Below are positions 25,701-35,219 of a stretch of DNA of 64,000 bases, piece by piece. Position 1 is the first letter of the stretch; each line of letters begins with the position of its first letter. Source of the DNA: Halococcus morrhuae DSM 1307 (lineage in GTDB: Archaea > Halobacteriota > Halobacteria > Halobacteriales > Halococcaceae); contig NZ_AOMC01000109.1 of the NCBI RefSeq assembly GCF_000336695.1, positions 1 to 64,000 on the forward strand, given 5' to 3'. The notes beneath the pieces are model-generated. The model was not told the DNA's origin, searched no databases, and saw nothing but the letters and a program-made list of their open reading frames with translations. Position numbers and translations under genes: made by a program.

Positions 25701-26275
25701 AACTCGCCGCGCACCTCGCCGTCGACGTCGAGCGAGATGATGCCATCGAACAGCTCTCGGTACTCCTCGACGACCGATTCCTCGTGGACTTCCTCGGCGA
25801 GATGGAACAGGCCGACGGCGTCGTGTTCGGCGAGCAGTTCGAGCAGTGCTGCGACGGTCTCGCGGGCGCGTTCCTCGTCGGCGTAGTAGGCCATCTCCGT
25901 GACCGAATCGAGGCTCACGCGGAGCTTGCCGTCGTTCTCCTCCAGAAACTCCGCGACGGTATCGACGATGCCGTCGACGTCGTCCGGTGCGGCGACGTAG
26001 TGGACGCCCTCGCCGGAGCGTCGCGAGTAGCCGCGTTCGATGCTCAGCGTGTCGAGGATCGTCGCCTTCTCGCGATCGACGTCGTAGTGTTCGAGCTTCT
26101 GTTCGACCTCGCGGGCGGTCGTCCGCGTCGAGATCACGAGCAGGTTGTCGGTGTCGGTGTTGAGGAAGTCGGTGTCGATCCGATCGGTTTCGCCGGTGCT
26201 CGGATGTATCAAGAGGACGCCGGTTCCGCCAGAAATCGTCTCGGGGGTATCCTCGACCGCGAGCGCATAATCCAT
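25697..26275 (-). CDS. RecA-superfamily (HTR-like / DUF-type) protein without Walker A
   Basis: 192 residues. The pattern VLLIHPSTGETDRIDTDFLNTD...NLLVISTRTTAREVEQKLEHYDVD and the later KLRVSLDSVTEMAYYADEERARETVAALLELLAEHDAVGLFHLAEEVHEE resembles the KaiC/RadA-type ATPase-derived HTR-like proteins of haloarchaea. No P-loop is present, so ATP hydrolysis is unlikely. It converges with the preceding gene with a four-base overlap, a pairing I recall from other haloarchaea. Role unknown. Confidence 0.7.
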   Translation of the reverse strand: MDYALAVEDTPETISGGTGVLLIHPSTGETDRIDTDFLNTDTDNLLVISTRTTAREVEQKLEHYDVDREKATILDTLSIERGYSRRSGEGVHYVAAPDDVDGIVDTVAEFLEENDGKLRVSLDSVTEMAYYADEERARETVAALLELLAEHDAVGLFHLAEEVHEESVVEEYRELFDGIISLDVDGEVRGEF

Positions 26276-26332
26276 GCCCGAAGCGCGGCGGCAGGCATCT
26301 TAATCCCTGCGACACGCCAGACGGCCGGACTG

Positions 26333-26758
26333 TCAGAAGACGCTGTCGGCGGTGGCCGCGCCGACGACGCTGAACATCGCCCCGATCGACACCGCCCGCA
26401 GCGTCGTCACGAACCGTTCCATCGGTGCCATCGATCCGAGAAACGTCTCCGGCGCGTCGAACACCACCGCGAGAATCACCACCGAACCGAAGGAGACGGC
26501 CATCAGCGAAACGAACCGTACCGGCACCCCGGCGACGGCGCGCTCGTCGTCGGGGTTGCGCTCGTCGTCGGCCTTGTAGAGTGCGCCGTAGCCGATGGCG
26601 AGGACGACGGCGACGGTCAGCACGGCGTTGAGCGTCTCCATGTTCGTCGCGAGCGTCCAGACCTCCTCGGTGACGACGAACGGCCCGGCGAGCAGGAAGC
26701 CGCCGACGACCTGCTGGGCGATGTCAGCCACCTGGAAGTGGGGTCTCCATCTCGTCAT
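26333..26758 (-). CDS. DUF2391-like integral membrane protein
   Basis: 141 residues with four hydrophobic segments: QQVVGGFLLAGPFVVTEEVW, ETLNAVLTVAVVLAIGYGALY, FVSLMAVSFGSVVILAVVF and a C-terminal LRAVSIGAMFSVVGAATAD. The VTEEVWTLA after the first segment and PMERFVTTLRAVSIGAM near the end are reminiscent of the DUF2391 (TIGR02587) family. Function unknown. The gene diverges from a methyltransferase gene, with a 97-base shared promoter space. Confidence 0.65.
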   Translation of the reverse strand: MTRWRPHFQVADIAQQVVGGFLLAGPFVVTEEVWTLATNMETLNAVLTVAVVLAIGYGALYKADDERNPDDERAVAGVPVRFVSLMAVSFGSVVILAVVFDAPETFLGSMAPMERFVTTLRAVSIGAMFSVVGAATADSVF

Positions 26759-26855
26759 GTCGACCGCTCGCCGCCGGCGAACAAGACGCCTGCGCTCGGG
26801 CGGGGTTGGCCCGGTGGCCCGAACGGGTTTTCACCTCGGCACCGCTTCCCCCGAT

Positions 26856-27533
26856 ATGACCGTCAGAGAGGAGTTCGACGCGTGGGCTACTGAAGGACGC
26901 GACCGTGGGATGGAGGATCGCCACTGGCATACTGCCAAACACGCCCTCGCGCGCATGCCCGTCGAGGCGGGCGATCGCGTGCTCGATCTCGGCACCGGCA
27001 GCGGCTACGCCGGCCGCGCGATCAACGACACGACCGGCGCGCTCGTCTGTGGGCTCGACGGCTCGCCCGAGATGGCCCAAAATGCGCGCTCGTACACCGA
27101 TTCGGACAGCATCGGATTTCTCGTCGGCGATTTCGATCACCTCCCGTTCGCCGACGACGCTTTCGATCACGCCTTCTCGATGGAGGCGTTCTACTACGCC
27201 ACCGATCCGCACGAGGCACTCGCCGAGCTCCGGCGCACGCTCCGCCCGGGCGGCACGTTCTACTGCGCTGTCAACTACTACGAGGAGAACGTCCACAGCC
27301 ACGACTGGCAGGACTCCATCTCCGTCGAGATGACTCGCTGGGACATGGACGAGTACCGCGACGCGTTCCGCGCGGCGGGCTTTCACGTCGCCGCCCAGGA
27401 CACCATCCCCGACCGCGAGACCGAGATCCCGGCCGAAAGCGAGTTCCCGACCGACGAGTTCGCGACCCGCGAGGCGATGGTCGAACGCTATCGCACCTTC
27501 GGGACGCTGCTGACCGTCGGCGTCGTCCCCTGA
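26856..27533 (+). CDS. Class I SAM-dependent methyltransferase
   Basis: 225 residues from ATG 26856. The SAM-binding motif I is VLDLGTGSGYAGRAI, the acidic motif II GLDGSPEMAQNA, and motif IV VGDFDHLPFADDAFDHAFSMEAFYYATDP, followed by LRRTLRPGGTFYCAVNYY. This order is that of the UbiE/methyltransferase-11 group acting on small molecules. The acceptor is unknown. A long upstream extension of the frame is open by chance; GGTTTTC near 26826 supports the chosen leaderless start. Confidence 0.85.
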   Translation: MTVREEFDAWATEGRDRGMEDRHWHTAKHALARMPVEAGDRVLDLGTGSGYAGRAINDTTGALVCGLDGSPEMAQNARSYTDSDSIGFLVGDFDHLPFADDAFDHAFSMEAFYYATDPHEALAELRRTLRPGGTFYCAVNYYEENVHSHDWQDSISVEMTRWDMDEYRDAFRAAGFHVAAQDTIPDRETEIPAESEFPTDEFATREAMVERYRTFGTLLTVGVVP

Positions 27534-27558
27534 GTCGTTCCCGACATCGCTGGATCGA

Positions 27559-27586
27559 TCCCTTCCCTTCCCTCCCCCTCCCTCCT
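27559..27586 (+). other. 28-base homopyrimidine tract with G-quadruplex motif on the other strand
   Basis: The plus strand is C and T only from 27559 to 27586. The minus strand therefore carries five G-runs of three to five separated by one- or two-base linkers, a dense G-quadruplex-forming pattern. It lies 26 bases after the methyltransferase stop in a 245-base spacer, and the same polypyrimidine run could also act as a transcription terminator for that gene. Confidence 0.6.
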
Positions 27587-27778
27587 GCCGATACCAGCAA
27601 CGGTGTCCTCCTTTCTCGTCTCCAGTCGAAGCAACGCCGCCCTCGCCCCCGTTCCGGCTCCGTGGAACCAGTCCAACCCGGATGAAAGGGGCAACAAACT
27701 CCGCAAAGTGCGCAGTAGTGGCGGAACCTGCCGAATGTATCGGTAATATATGCCCCCGCATCGTAGTCGCAAGCGGCC

Positions 27779-28666
27779 ATGAGTGACTACGCGAACGACG
27801 TGCTCGTTTCGGCCGACTGGGTCGACGAGCATCTCGACGAGTTCCAGAGCGACGATCCCGACTATCGACTGCTCGAAGTGAACAATCCGACTGTGACCGC
27901 CGATTCGGAGTACACCGCCTACGAGGAGGGTCACGCCCCCGGCGCGGTCTTCCTCGACTGGGAGGAGGACTTCACCGACCGGACGACCCGCGACATCCTC
28001 TCGAAGGACAGCTTCGAGGAGACGATGGGCGCGGCGGGCGTCTCCGAGGACAGTACAGTCGTCTTCTACGGCGGCGGCCGCGTTCCCAACTGGTTCGCGC
28101 TGTTCGCCTACTGGCAGTTCAAATACTACGGTCACGAGGACGTCCGCGTGCTGAACGGCGGGAAGGACTACTGGGTCGCGAACGACTACCCGCTCACCGA
28201 CGAGGAGCCCGATTTCCCGAGTCAGGACTACTCTGCACGCGGTCCGTTCGAGAGCATCCGCGCGTACCGTCAGGACGTCGAGCAGGCCGTCGAGGGTGGG
28301 CTGCCGATGGTCGACGTGCGCTCGCCCGAGGAATTCAGCGGCGAGATCATCGCGCCCGAGGGGCTCCAGGAGACCGCCCAGCGCGGCGGCCACATCCCGG
28401 GTGCGAGCAACGTCCCGACCGCCACGGTGCTCAACGACGACGGCACCTTCAAGACCGCCGACGAGCTCAGCGAGCTCTACGCCGATGCGGGCATCACCGA
28501 GGATCAGTCGGTCGTCACCTACTGCCGGGTCGGCGAGCGCTCCTCGATCGCGTGGTTCGCGCTCGTCGAACTCCTCGGCTTCGACGACGTACAGAACTAC
28601 GACGGCTCCTGGACCGAGTGGGGCAACATCATCCGCTCGCCCATCGAGAAGGGCGAGGCGGAGTAA
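27779..28666 (+). CDS. Thiosulfate/3-mercaptopyruvate sulfurtransferase (two rhodanese domains)
   Basis: 295 residues with two rhodanese domains. The first (about 10-140) is the inactive one, lacking a loop cysteine; the second (about 165-290) has the catalytic Cys249 in TYCRVGERSS. MVDVRSPEEFSGE and GHIPGASNVP are family signatures. Such enzymes move sulfane sulfur to cyanide or thiols. A TATA-like GTAATATA at about 27743-27750 lies roughly 30 bases upstream of the ATG. It is not obviously part of an operon. Confidence 0.9.
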   Translation: MSDYANDVLVSADWVDEHLDEFQSDDPDYRLLEVNNPTVTADSEYTAYEEGHAPGAVFLDWEEDFTDRTTRDILSKDSFEETMGAAGVSEDSTVVFYGGGRVPNWFALFAYWQFKYYGHEDVRVLNGGKDYWVANDYPLTDEEPDFPSQDYSARGPFESIRAYRQDVEQAVEGGLPMVDVRSPEEFSGEIIAPEGLQETAQRGGHIPGASNVPTATVLNDDGTFKTADELSELYADAGITEDQSVVTYCRVGERSSIAWFALVELLGFDDVQNYDGSWTEWGNIIRSPIEKGEAE

Positions 28667-28762
28667 GCACCACGAATCCCGCCTCATAGCGGAGCAGCGA
28701 GCAGCCAAGAGCCGCAAAGCAGGGCGAAGGTCAGCACAACTGACTCGGGTAGCCGTAGCAAC

Positions 28763-28773
28763 ACTTATTTTTT
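28763..28773 (+). promoter_or_regulatory. TATA box for the membrane protein gene at 28794
   Basis: ACTTATTTTTT, the most A/T-rich element of this spacer, is 21-31 bases before the GTG at 28794 and thereby decides that start. Confidence 0.55.
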
Positions 28774-28793
28774 GCGCAGAGATCGGTAGCGAC

Positions 28794-29204
28794 GTGACCG
28801 AATCGTTTTCCTCGCGGTGGTGGTACGGAATCGCCGCGACGCTCGTACTGTTACTGCTCGTCTGGATCGGGTGGGCAGGCGTCAGATTGACAACCGCTGT
28901 CGTGCCCGGGACTGACCCAAGCCAGCTCGTTCCTCACGGCATCGAATCGCTCCTCTTTCTCCTCGGAACGTTCGTTTTCGTGGTCGCAACATGGACGAGT
29001 GCACCGATATTCACCATCAGTCTGTTCATGGACGCTCGTGCGGTCAACCGAGGTGATTTCGATTGGCGACCGAATCAGTATCTGTACGGTCTCGTCGGGC
29101 TGCTCCATCTCGGTGCGCTGTTTACCGTCGTCGTTTACGCCGTTACCATGCCTGTTGCGCTGTTCTACCTCTATCGTCGTCATCGGTACGTCGGAACTCC
29201 CTGA
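28794..29204 (+). CDS. Four-helix membrane protein of unknown function
   Basis: 136 residues from GTG 28794. Four hydrophobic segments are seen: WWYGIAATLVLLLLVWIGWAG, LLFLLGTFVFVVATW, the interfacial IFTISLFMDARAV, and YLYGLVGLLHLGALF with VVVYAVTMPVALFYLY. A conserved-looking hydrophilic loop (DARAVNRGDFDWRPNQ) precedes the third full segment. The family is not recognised; similar small membrane proteins are common in haloarchaea. Its G+C content is lower than that of the flanking rhodanese and uvrB genes. Confidence 0.65.
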   Translation: MTESFSSRWWYGIAATLVLLLLVWIGWAGVRLTTAVVPGTDPSQLVPHGIESLLFLLGTFVFVVATWTSAPIFTISLFMDARAVNRGDFDWRPNQYLYGLVGLLHLGALFTVVVYAVTMPVALFYLYRRHRYVGTP

Positions 29205-29280
29205 TCGCTCCACACGTCGAACGGATGACTGATTCGCCCCGAGCGAGCGCGTCAAGTGGCTTCAGCCCCTTCAATCCATA

Positions 29281-31350
29281 ATGAGCGACACCCAGTCCGG
29301 CCCGCTCCAGCCGGACCGCCCAGGAAAAGAGATCCCGTTTCGCGTCGAGGCACCGTTCGATCCCGCGGGCGACCAGCCCGAAGCCATCGAACAGCTCGCG
29401 GCGGGGTTCGAGCAGGGGATGGACGCCCAGACCCTGCTCGGTGTCACGGGCTCGGGCAAGACCAACACCGTCTCGTGGCTCGTCGAGGAGATCCAGAAAC
29501 CAACCCTCGTCATCGCGCACAACAAGACGCTGGCGGCACAGCTCTACGAGGAGTTCCGTAATCTCTTCCCGGACAACGCCGTCGAGTATTTCGTCTCCTA
29601 CTACGACTACTACCAGCCCGAGGCCTACGTCGAGTCCAGCGACACCTACATCGACAAGGACGCCTCGATCAACGACGAGATCGACAGGCTGCGACACTCG
29701 GCGACGCGCTCGCTGCTCACTCGCGACGACGTGATCGTGGTCGCCTCCGTCTCCGCGATCTACGGGCTCGGCGACCCGCGAAACTACATCGACATGAGCC
29801 TCGAACTGGAAGTCGGTCAGGAGATCGACCGCGACGAACTGCTCAAGGGGCTCGTCGATCTGAACTACGAACGCAACGACGTCGACTTCACCCAGGGCAC
29901 GTTTCGGGTCCGGGGCGATACGGTCGAGATCTTCCCGATGTACGGGCGGTACGCCGTCCGCGTGGAGTTCTGGGGTGACGAGATCGACCGCCTCACGAAA
30001 CTCGATCCACTGGCGGGCGAGGTCAAAAGCGAGGAGCCAGCCATCCTCGTCCACCCGGCGGAACACTACTCGATCCCCGAGAACCGCCTCGATACGGCCA
30101 TCGAGGAGATCGAGGAGCTGATGGACGAACGGGTCTCCTACTTCGAGCGCGAGGGCGATCTCGTCGCCGCCCAGCGCATCGAGGAGCGCACCACCTTCGA
30201 TCTCGAAATGCTGCGCGAGACGGGCTACTGCTCGGGGATCGAGAACTACTCGGTGCATCTCTCCGATCGCGATTCGGGCGACGCGCCGTTCACCCTCCTG
30301 GACTACTTCCCCGACGACTTTCTGACTGTCATCGACGAATCCCATCAGACCGTGCCCCAGATCAGGGGCCAGTTCGCGGGCGACAAATCCCGCAAGGACT
30401 CGCTCGTGGGCAACGGATTCCGCCTGCCAACGGCCTACGACAACCGTCCGCTCCGCCAGCCCGAGTTCGCTGAAAAGACCGGCCAGACCCTCTACGTCAG
30501 CGCGACGCCCTCCGACTACGAGCGCGAGCATTCCGAACAGATCGTCGAGCAGATCGTTCGTCCCACTCATCTCGTCGACCCCGCCGTCGAGATCTCCCCC
30601 GTGGACGGCCAGATCGATAATCTCCTGGAACGGATCGACGGACGCATCGAGCGCGACGAGCGAATCCTCGTCACGACGCTCACCAAGCGGATGGCCGAGG
30701 ACCTCACCGAGTACCTCGAAGAGGCCGGCATCGCCGTCGAGTACATGCACGACGAGACCGATACGCTCGAACGCCACGAACTCGTTCGCGGGCTCCGACT
30801 CGGCGAGTTCGACGTACTCGTGGGCATCAACCTGCTCCGTGAGGGCCTCGATATTCCCGAAGTATCCTTGGTGGCGATCCTCGACGCCGACCAGGAGGGG
30901 TTCCTCCGATCCGAGACCACGCTCGTCCAGACGATGGGTCGCGCAGCGAGAAATGTCAACGGCGAGGTCGTGCTCTACGCCGACGACGTGACCGACTCGA
31001 TGGAGTCGGCGATCGACGAGACCCAGCGCCGCCGCGAGATCCAGCAGGAATACAACGCCGAGCACGGTTTCGAGCCACGAACGATCGAGAAGGAGGTCGG
31101 CGAGACGAACCTCCCCGGATCGGAGACCGACACCGGCGGGACGGCCACCCTCGAACCCGACTCGGCCGAAGGGGCCAGAGAGCTCGTCACCGACCTCGAA
31201 GACCGGATGGACGAGGCTGCCGGCAACCTGGAGTTCGAGCTCGCGGCGGACATCCGTGACCGCATCCGCGAACTCCGTGACGAGTTCGAGCTCGAAAGCA
31301 AGGGTGGCGTTCCACCCGAAGAAGACGTACCGCCGGAAGCCGAGTTCTAA
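29281..31350 (+). CDS. uvrB: Excinuclease ABC subunit B
   Basis: The damage-verification helicase of bacterial-type nucleotide excision repair, present in haloarchaea by ancient transfer. 689 residues. Walker A is GVTGSGKT (about 58-65), the beta-hairpin [11 protein letters not shown] follows, helicase motifs [10 protein letters not shown] and QTMGRAARN are present, and the C-terminal UVR motif ([29 protein letters not shown]) binds UvrC. uvrC is 5 kb away on the opposite strand; uvrA is not in the window. The stop overlaps the stop of the convergent small membrane gene. Confidence 0.97.
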   Translation: MSDTQSGPLQPDRPGKEIPFRVEAPFDPAGDQPEAIEQLAAGFEQGMDAQTLLGVTGSGKTNTVSWLVEEIQKPTLVIAHNKTLAAQLYEEFRNLFPDNAVEYFVSYYDYYQPEAYVESSDTYIDKDASINDEIDRLRHSATRSLLTRDDVIVVASVSAIYGLGDPRNYIDMSLELEVGQEIDRDELLKGLVDLNYERNDVDFTQGTFRVRGDTVEIFPMYGRYAVRVEFWGDEIDRLTKLDPLAGEVKSEEPAILVHPAEHYSIPENRLDTAIEEIEELMDERVSYFEREGDLVAAQRIEERTTFDLEMLRETGYCSGIENYSVHLSDRDSGDAPFTLLDYFPDDFLTVIDESHQTVPQIRGQFAGDKSRKDSLVGNGFRLPTAYDNRPLRQPEFAEKTGQTLYVSATPSDYEREHSEQIVEQIVRPTHLVDPAVEISPVDGQIDNLLERIDGRIERDERILVTTLTKRMAEDLTEYLEEAGIAVEYMHDETDTLERHELVRGLRLGEFDVLVGINLLREGLDIPEVSLVAILDADQEGFLRSETTLVQTMGRAARNVNGEVVLYADDVTDSMESAIDETQRRREIQQEYNAEHGFEPRTIEKEVGETNLPGSETDTGGTATLEPDSAEGARELVTDLEDRMDEAAGNLEFELAADIRDRIRELRDEFELESKGGVPPEEDVPPEAEF

Positions 31351-31568
31351 CCGGTCGTCCGCTCCGTCGATCCGTTCTCGACGAACCCAGTCAGCATCTC
31401 GTAAAACCCGTACAGCGAGAGTAGAGCGACGACGACGGCGCTCGCGAGGAACGGCGTGTCGATCGCAACGACGCCATAGCCCGCGACGATCATGATACCC
31501 GACGAGACGGCGAAGACGAGCAGGAAGACGACCGCCACGCCGAGTCGGTAGCCCTTCCGATCGGACAT
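31347..31568 (-). CDS. 73-residue two-helix membrane protein
   Basis: Starts [17 protein letters not shown]. Two hydrophobic segments (about 9-33 and 38-60) are joined by a short GVVAIDTP turn; both ends are polar, with a basic N-terminus. It converges with uvrB, the stops overlapping by four bases. No family is recognised. The regular haloarchaeal composition suggests a real gene. Confidence 0.6.
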   Translation of the reverse strand: MSDRKGYRLGVAVVFLLVFAVSSGIMIVAGYGVVAIDTPFLASAVVVALLSLYGFYEMLTGFVENGSTERTTG

Positions 31569-31678
31569 CGTTGGTTCGACCTTCGATTGCCGTGTGCATA
31601 TCTCTTTGGCGCAACGACGATCACCGGCCGGGGATCAAAAACAATCTCAGTTGTATTACTGAAAGTAGCATTGGAAAG

Positions 31679-31791
31679 GTTTATGCGAGTTCCGCGTGCC
31701 CGTTCGGTACGGACGCGGTTTCCGTCCGACGGGAATCGCCGGACAGCGATCGACAGCGAGTCACAACTATGTGCCGACAGCTAGCCACACC
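31679..31791 (+). promoter_or_regulatory. nrdA promoter and unusually long leader with a hairpin
   Basis: TTTATG at 31680-31685 is the best TATA box, placing transcription start near 31708 and leaving about 84 bases of leader, unusual in a mostly leaderless genome. At its 5' end 31710-31728 can fold CGGACG (loop CGGTTTC) CGTCCG. A regulatory leader for ribonucleotide reductase is possible; alternatively a weaker promoter closer to 31792 is used. No bacterial NrdR-box dyad is visible. Confidence 0.4.
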
Positions 31792-34224
31792 ATGAGCGAA
31801 GGAGCACAGGCCACCCAGACGGACGTCGTTCGCCGGGCGCTCGATCGAGCGCGCCCGGACGGGGAGGAGATCATCACCGAGAGCGCTGCCGCGGACGTCG
31901 TCACCGCGACCGAACGCGACCTCTACGCGGGCGCGACCGACGCGGAGGCTCGCGAGGCACTCATCGGGGTGCTGACCGCCCGCATCGAGCGCGAACCGCG
32001 GTACAAACGGCTCGCCGCCGCAGTGTTCCGCCACCAGCACTACCGCGATGTCACCGGCGAAGAGCCCGGTCCGGAGGGGGTCCCCGAAACGGGCTATCGC
32101 GAGACATTCCGTGCGGGTATCGAGCGTGGCATCGAAGTGGATCTCCTCGACGAGCGAATGGGCGAGTTCGATCTCGACGCACTCGCCGACCATCTCGATC
32201 CCGCGCGCGACGACCGACTCGAACACATGGCGATGACGACGCTCGCCCAGCGCTACTTCCTCACCATCGACGACGAGCCGATCGAACTCCCGCAGGCGTT
32301 CTGGATGCGCGTCGCGATGGGTATCGCGCTCGCCGAACCCGCAGACGAGCGCCTCGCACGCGCGAAGGAGTTCTACGACCAGCTCTCCACCCTCCGCTTT
32401 GTCTTCTCGACGCCGACGCTGTTCCACGCGGGCACGACACATCCGCAGCTCTCCTCGTGCTATCTCACGACCGTGCCCGACGACTTAGAGGGGATCTTCG
32501 ATTCGTACAAGGCCCACGCGAAGCTCTCGAAGTGGTCCGGCGGACTCGGCAACGACTGGACGAACGTCCGGGCGGCGGGCGCACGAATCTCCTCGACGGG
32601 CGTCGAATCCACGGGCACGGTACCCTTCCTCAACATCTCGAACGACGTGACCGCGGCGATCAACCGATCGGGAAAGCGCCGTGGCGCGGCGTGTGCCTAC
32701 CTCGAACCGTGGCATCTCGATTTCCCCGCCTTCCTGGATCTGAAGCGCAACACGGGCGACGAGCGCCGGCGCACCCACGAGATGAACACCGCGGCGTGGG
32801 TGCCCGACCTGTTCATGAAGCGCGTCGAGAACGACGAGCGATGGACGCTGTTCTCGCCCGACGCGACGCCCGATCTCCACGGAACCTACGGCGAGGAATT
32901 CGAGCAACGGTACCGGGAGTACGAACGACGGGCCGACGAGGGCGAGATCGATCAGTACGAGCGCCGCGACGCCACGGAGCTCTGGCGGACGATGCTCACC
33001 CGCCTGTTCGAGACCGGCCATCCCTGGCTCACGTTCAAGGACGCCTGTAACGTCCGCTCGCCCCAGGATCACGCGGGCGTCGTCAACTCCTCGAACCTCT
33101 GTACCGAGATCACGCTCAACACCTCCGACGAGGAGACCGCGGTCTGCAATCTCGGCTCGGTAAACCTCGCTCGCCACGTCGACGCGGACGGGATCGACCG
33201 CGAACGCCTCGCCGACACGATCGAGACGGCGATGCGGATGCTCGACAACGTGGTGGATCTCAACTTCTACCCCACCGACCGCGCCGAGCGCTCGAACACC
33301 CGCCATCGACCGATCGGTCTCGGGATGATGGGATTCCACGAGGCGCTGATCGAACAGGAGATCCCGATGGCGAGCGCGGAGGCCATCGACTTCGCCGACC
33401 GCATCACGGAGTTCCACTCCTATCACGCCATCCTCAACTCCTCGCGCCTCGCCGCGGAACGTGGCCCCTACGACTCCTACGAGGGTTCGAAGTGGGACCG
33501 CGATCTCTTCCCACAGGACACCGTCCCGCTGCTGGAGGCCGAACGCGACCGCGAGATCCCGATCGACGTGACCGAACGTCTCGATTGGGAACCAGTTCGC
33601 GAGCACGTCGCCGAACACGGGATGCGCAACTCGAACACGATGGCGATCGCACCGACGGCGACGATCTCGACGATCGCCGGTACCACCCCCTCGATCGAGC
33701 CGCGCTACTCCAACCTCTACGTCAAGTCGAACATGAGCGGTGAGTTCACGGTCGTCAACGACCGCCTCGTCGCCGATCTCGACGAGCACGATCTCTGGGA
33801 TGAGGAGATGCTCGATCGGATCAAATATCACGACGGCTCGATCCAGGAGATCGACGCCATCCCCGAGGCGATCCGTGAGCGCCACCGCGGCGCGTTCGAG
33901 ATCGACCCGCGCCACCAGCTCGAACTCGCCGCTCACAGGGGGATTTGGCTCGATCAAAGCCAGTCGGTCAACGTCTTCTTCCCCTCGACGGACGGCTCGC
34001 TGCTCGACGACGTCTACCGAACGGCCTGGGAACTCGGCCTGAAGACGACCTACTATCTCCGGACGTTGGGCGCGAGCCAGTTCGAGAAATCCACCATCGA
34101 CATGGCCGAGTACGGCCGGACGCAGACGCGCGATGTCGAGGACGAGGATACTGACGACGGAGACAGCGACGACGAAACCGACCTTCCGACGGTCGAGGAC
34201 CCGACCTGCGAGGCTTGCCAGTAA
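31792..34224 (+). CDS. nrdA: Ribonucleoside-diphosphate reductase, alpha (catalytic) subunit
   Basis: Reduces ribonucleotides to deoxyribonucleotides. 810 residues from ATG 31792. Redox Cys223 (SSCYL) and Cys452 (AVCNLG), the radical cysteine triad Asn435-Cys437-Glu439 (NLCTEI), the transfer tyrosines Tyr754-Tyr755 (TTYYLRT) and the C-terminal shuttle pair Cys806-x2-Cys809 are all present. No typical N-terminal ATP-cone is apparent, so allosteric activity control may be missing or different. An acidic linker precedes the C-terminal cysteines. nrdB follows with overlapping stop and start (TAATG), confirming a class I enzyme. Confidence 0.95.
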   Translation: MSEGAQATQTDVVRRALDRARPDGEEIITESAAADVVTATERDLYAGATDAEAREALIGVLTARIEREPRYKRLAAAVFRHQHYRDVTGEEPGPEGVPETGYRETFRAGIERGIEVDLLDERMGEFDLDALADHLDPARDDRLEHMAMTTLAQRYFLTIDDEPIELPQAFWMRVAMGIALAEPADERLARAKEFYDQLSTLRFVFSTPTLFHAGTTHPQLSSCYLTTVPDDLEGIFDSYKAHAKLSKWSGGLGNDWTNVRAAGARISSTGVESTGTVPFLNISNDVTAAINRSGKRRGAACAYLEPWHLDFPAFLDLKRNTGDERRRTHEMNTAAWVPDLFMKRVENDERWTLFSPDATPDLHGTYGEEFEQRYREYERRADEGEIDQYERRDATELWRTMLTRLFETGHPWLTFKDACNVRSPQDHAGVVNSSNLCTEITLNTSDEETAVCNLGSVNLARHVDADGIDRERLADTIETAMRMLDNVVDLNFYPTDRAERSNTRHRPIGLGMMGFHEALIEQEIPMASAEAIDFADRITEFHSYHAILNSSRLAAERGPYDSYEGSKWDRDLFPQDTVPLLEAERDREIPIDVTERLDWEPVREHVAEHGMRNSNTMAIAPTATISTIAGTTPSIEPRYSNLYVKSNMSGEFTVVNDRLVADLDEHDLWDEEMLDRIKYHDGSIQEIDAIPEAIRERHRGAFEIDPRHQLELAAHRGIWLDQSQSVNVFFPSTDGSLLDDVYRTAWELGLKTTYYLRTLGASQFEKSTIDMAEYGRTQTRDVEDEDTDDGDSDDETDLPTVEDPTCEACQ

Positions 34225-35219
34225 TGCCGATCACGTATACCACCGACGCAGACGGACACGACCCGAACAAGATCCTGCCGATCGACTACGAATGGGCACG
34301 CGAATACTACCGCGACGGCGTGGCGAACAACTGGACGCCCGAGGAGATCCCGATGGGCGAGGACGTCCGACAGTGGTCGGAGGGCGAACTCAGCGACGCC
34401 GAGCGCCAGCTCGTCGAGTGGAACCTCGGCTTCTTCTCGACCGCGGAATCGCTGACCGCGAACAACATCGTGCTCGCGGTCTACGACCACGTCACCGCCC
34501 CCGAGTGTCGCCAGTATCTTCTCCGCCAGGCCTACGAGGAGGCCGTCCACACGGACACGTTCATCTACTGCTGTGACAGCCTGGGCTTCGACCCGGACTA
34601 CCTCTACGGGATGTACGACCGCATTCCTGCCATCGAGGACAAGGACGAGTTCGTGGTCGATCTCACCAGAGTGATCGACCGCGACGACTTCGAGATCCAG
34701 AGTCAGGAGGACGTTCGAGCGTTCATGCGCGATCTGATCGGCTTTTACGTCATCATGGAAGGGATCTTCTTCTACGCCGGCTTCGCGATGATGCTCGGAC
34801 TCAAACGTCAGGGGAAGATGACCGGCGTCGGCCAGCAGTTCGAGTACATCATGCGCGACGAGTCGCTCCATCTGGGATTCGGCGTCGATCTCATCGACGC
34901 CATCCGTACGGAAACCGGCGCGTGGACCGCCGACTTCGGTCGGGAGGTCCGTGAGCTCGTTACCGAGGCCGTCGATCTCGAACGTCGCTACGCCCGCAAG
35001 GCCTGCCCCAACGAGATCCTCGGGATGGGCCCCGACCAGTTCGCCGACTACGTCGAGTACGTCGCTGACCGCCGGCTCGGCCAGCTCGATCTCGACCCCG
35101 AGTACGGGACCGACAACCCGTTCCCGTGGCTCTCGGAGGCCGCCGATCTCAACAAGGAGAAGAACTTCTTCGAGACCCAGGTGACGGAGTACCGCACTGG
35201 CGGCTCGCTGGAGTGGTGA
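34224..35219 (+). CDS. nrdB: Ribonucleoside-diphosphate reductase, beta subunit, class Ic-like
   Basis: 331 residues from ATG 34224. The six metal ligands are recognisable: Glu75 (FFSTAESL), Glu106 and His109 (YEEAVHTDTF), Glu179 (IMEGIFF), Glu213 and His216 (RDESLHL). The position four after His109, where E. coli NrdB has the radical Tyr122, is Phe113, and the first ligand is Glu rather than Asp. Both are traits of class Ic proteins such as Chlamydia NrdB, which use a Mn/Fe centre instead of a tyrosyl radical. Metal content cannot be read from sequence. Coupled to nrdA and to the thioesterase gene. Confidence 0.93.
   Translation: MPITYTTDADGHDPNKILPIDYEWAREYYRDGVANNWTPEEIPMGEDVRQWSEGELSDAERQLVEWNLGFFSTAESLTANNIVLAVYDHVTAPECRQYLLRQAYEEAVHTDTFIYCCDSLGFDPDYLYGMYDRIPAIEDKDEFVVDLTRVIDRDDFEIQSQEDVRAFMRDLIGFYVIMEGIFFYAGFAMMLGLKRQGKMTGVGQQFEYIMRDESLHLGFGVDLIDAIRTETGAWTADFGREVRELVTEAVDLERRYARKACPNEILGMGPDQFADYVEYVADRRLGQLDLDPEYGTDNPFPWLSEAADLNKEKNFFETQVTEYRTGGSLEW

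Noticed and set aside
29143-31614. 823-codon antisense frame over uvrB
   Set aside because: Shadow of uvrB; no motifs and no promoter.
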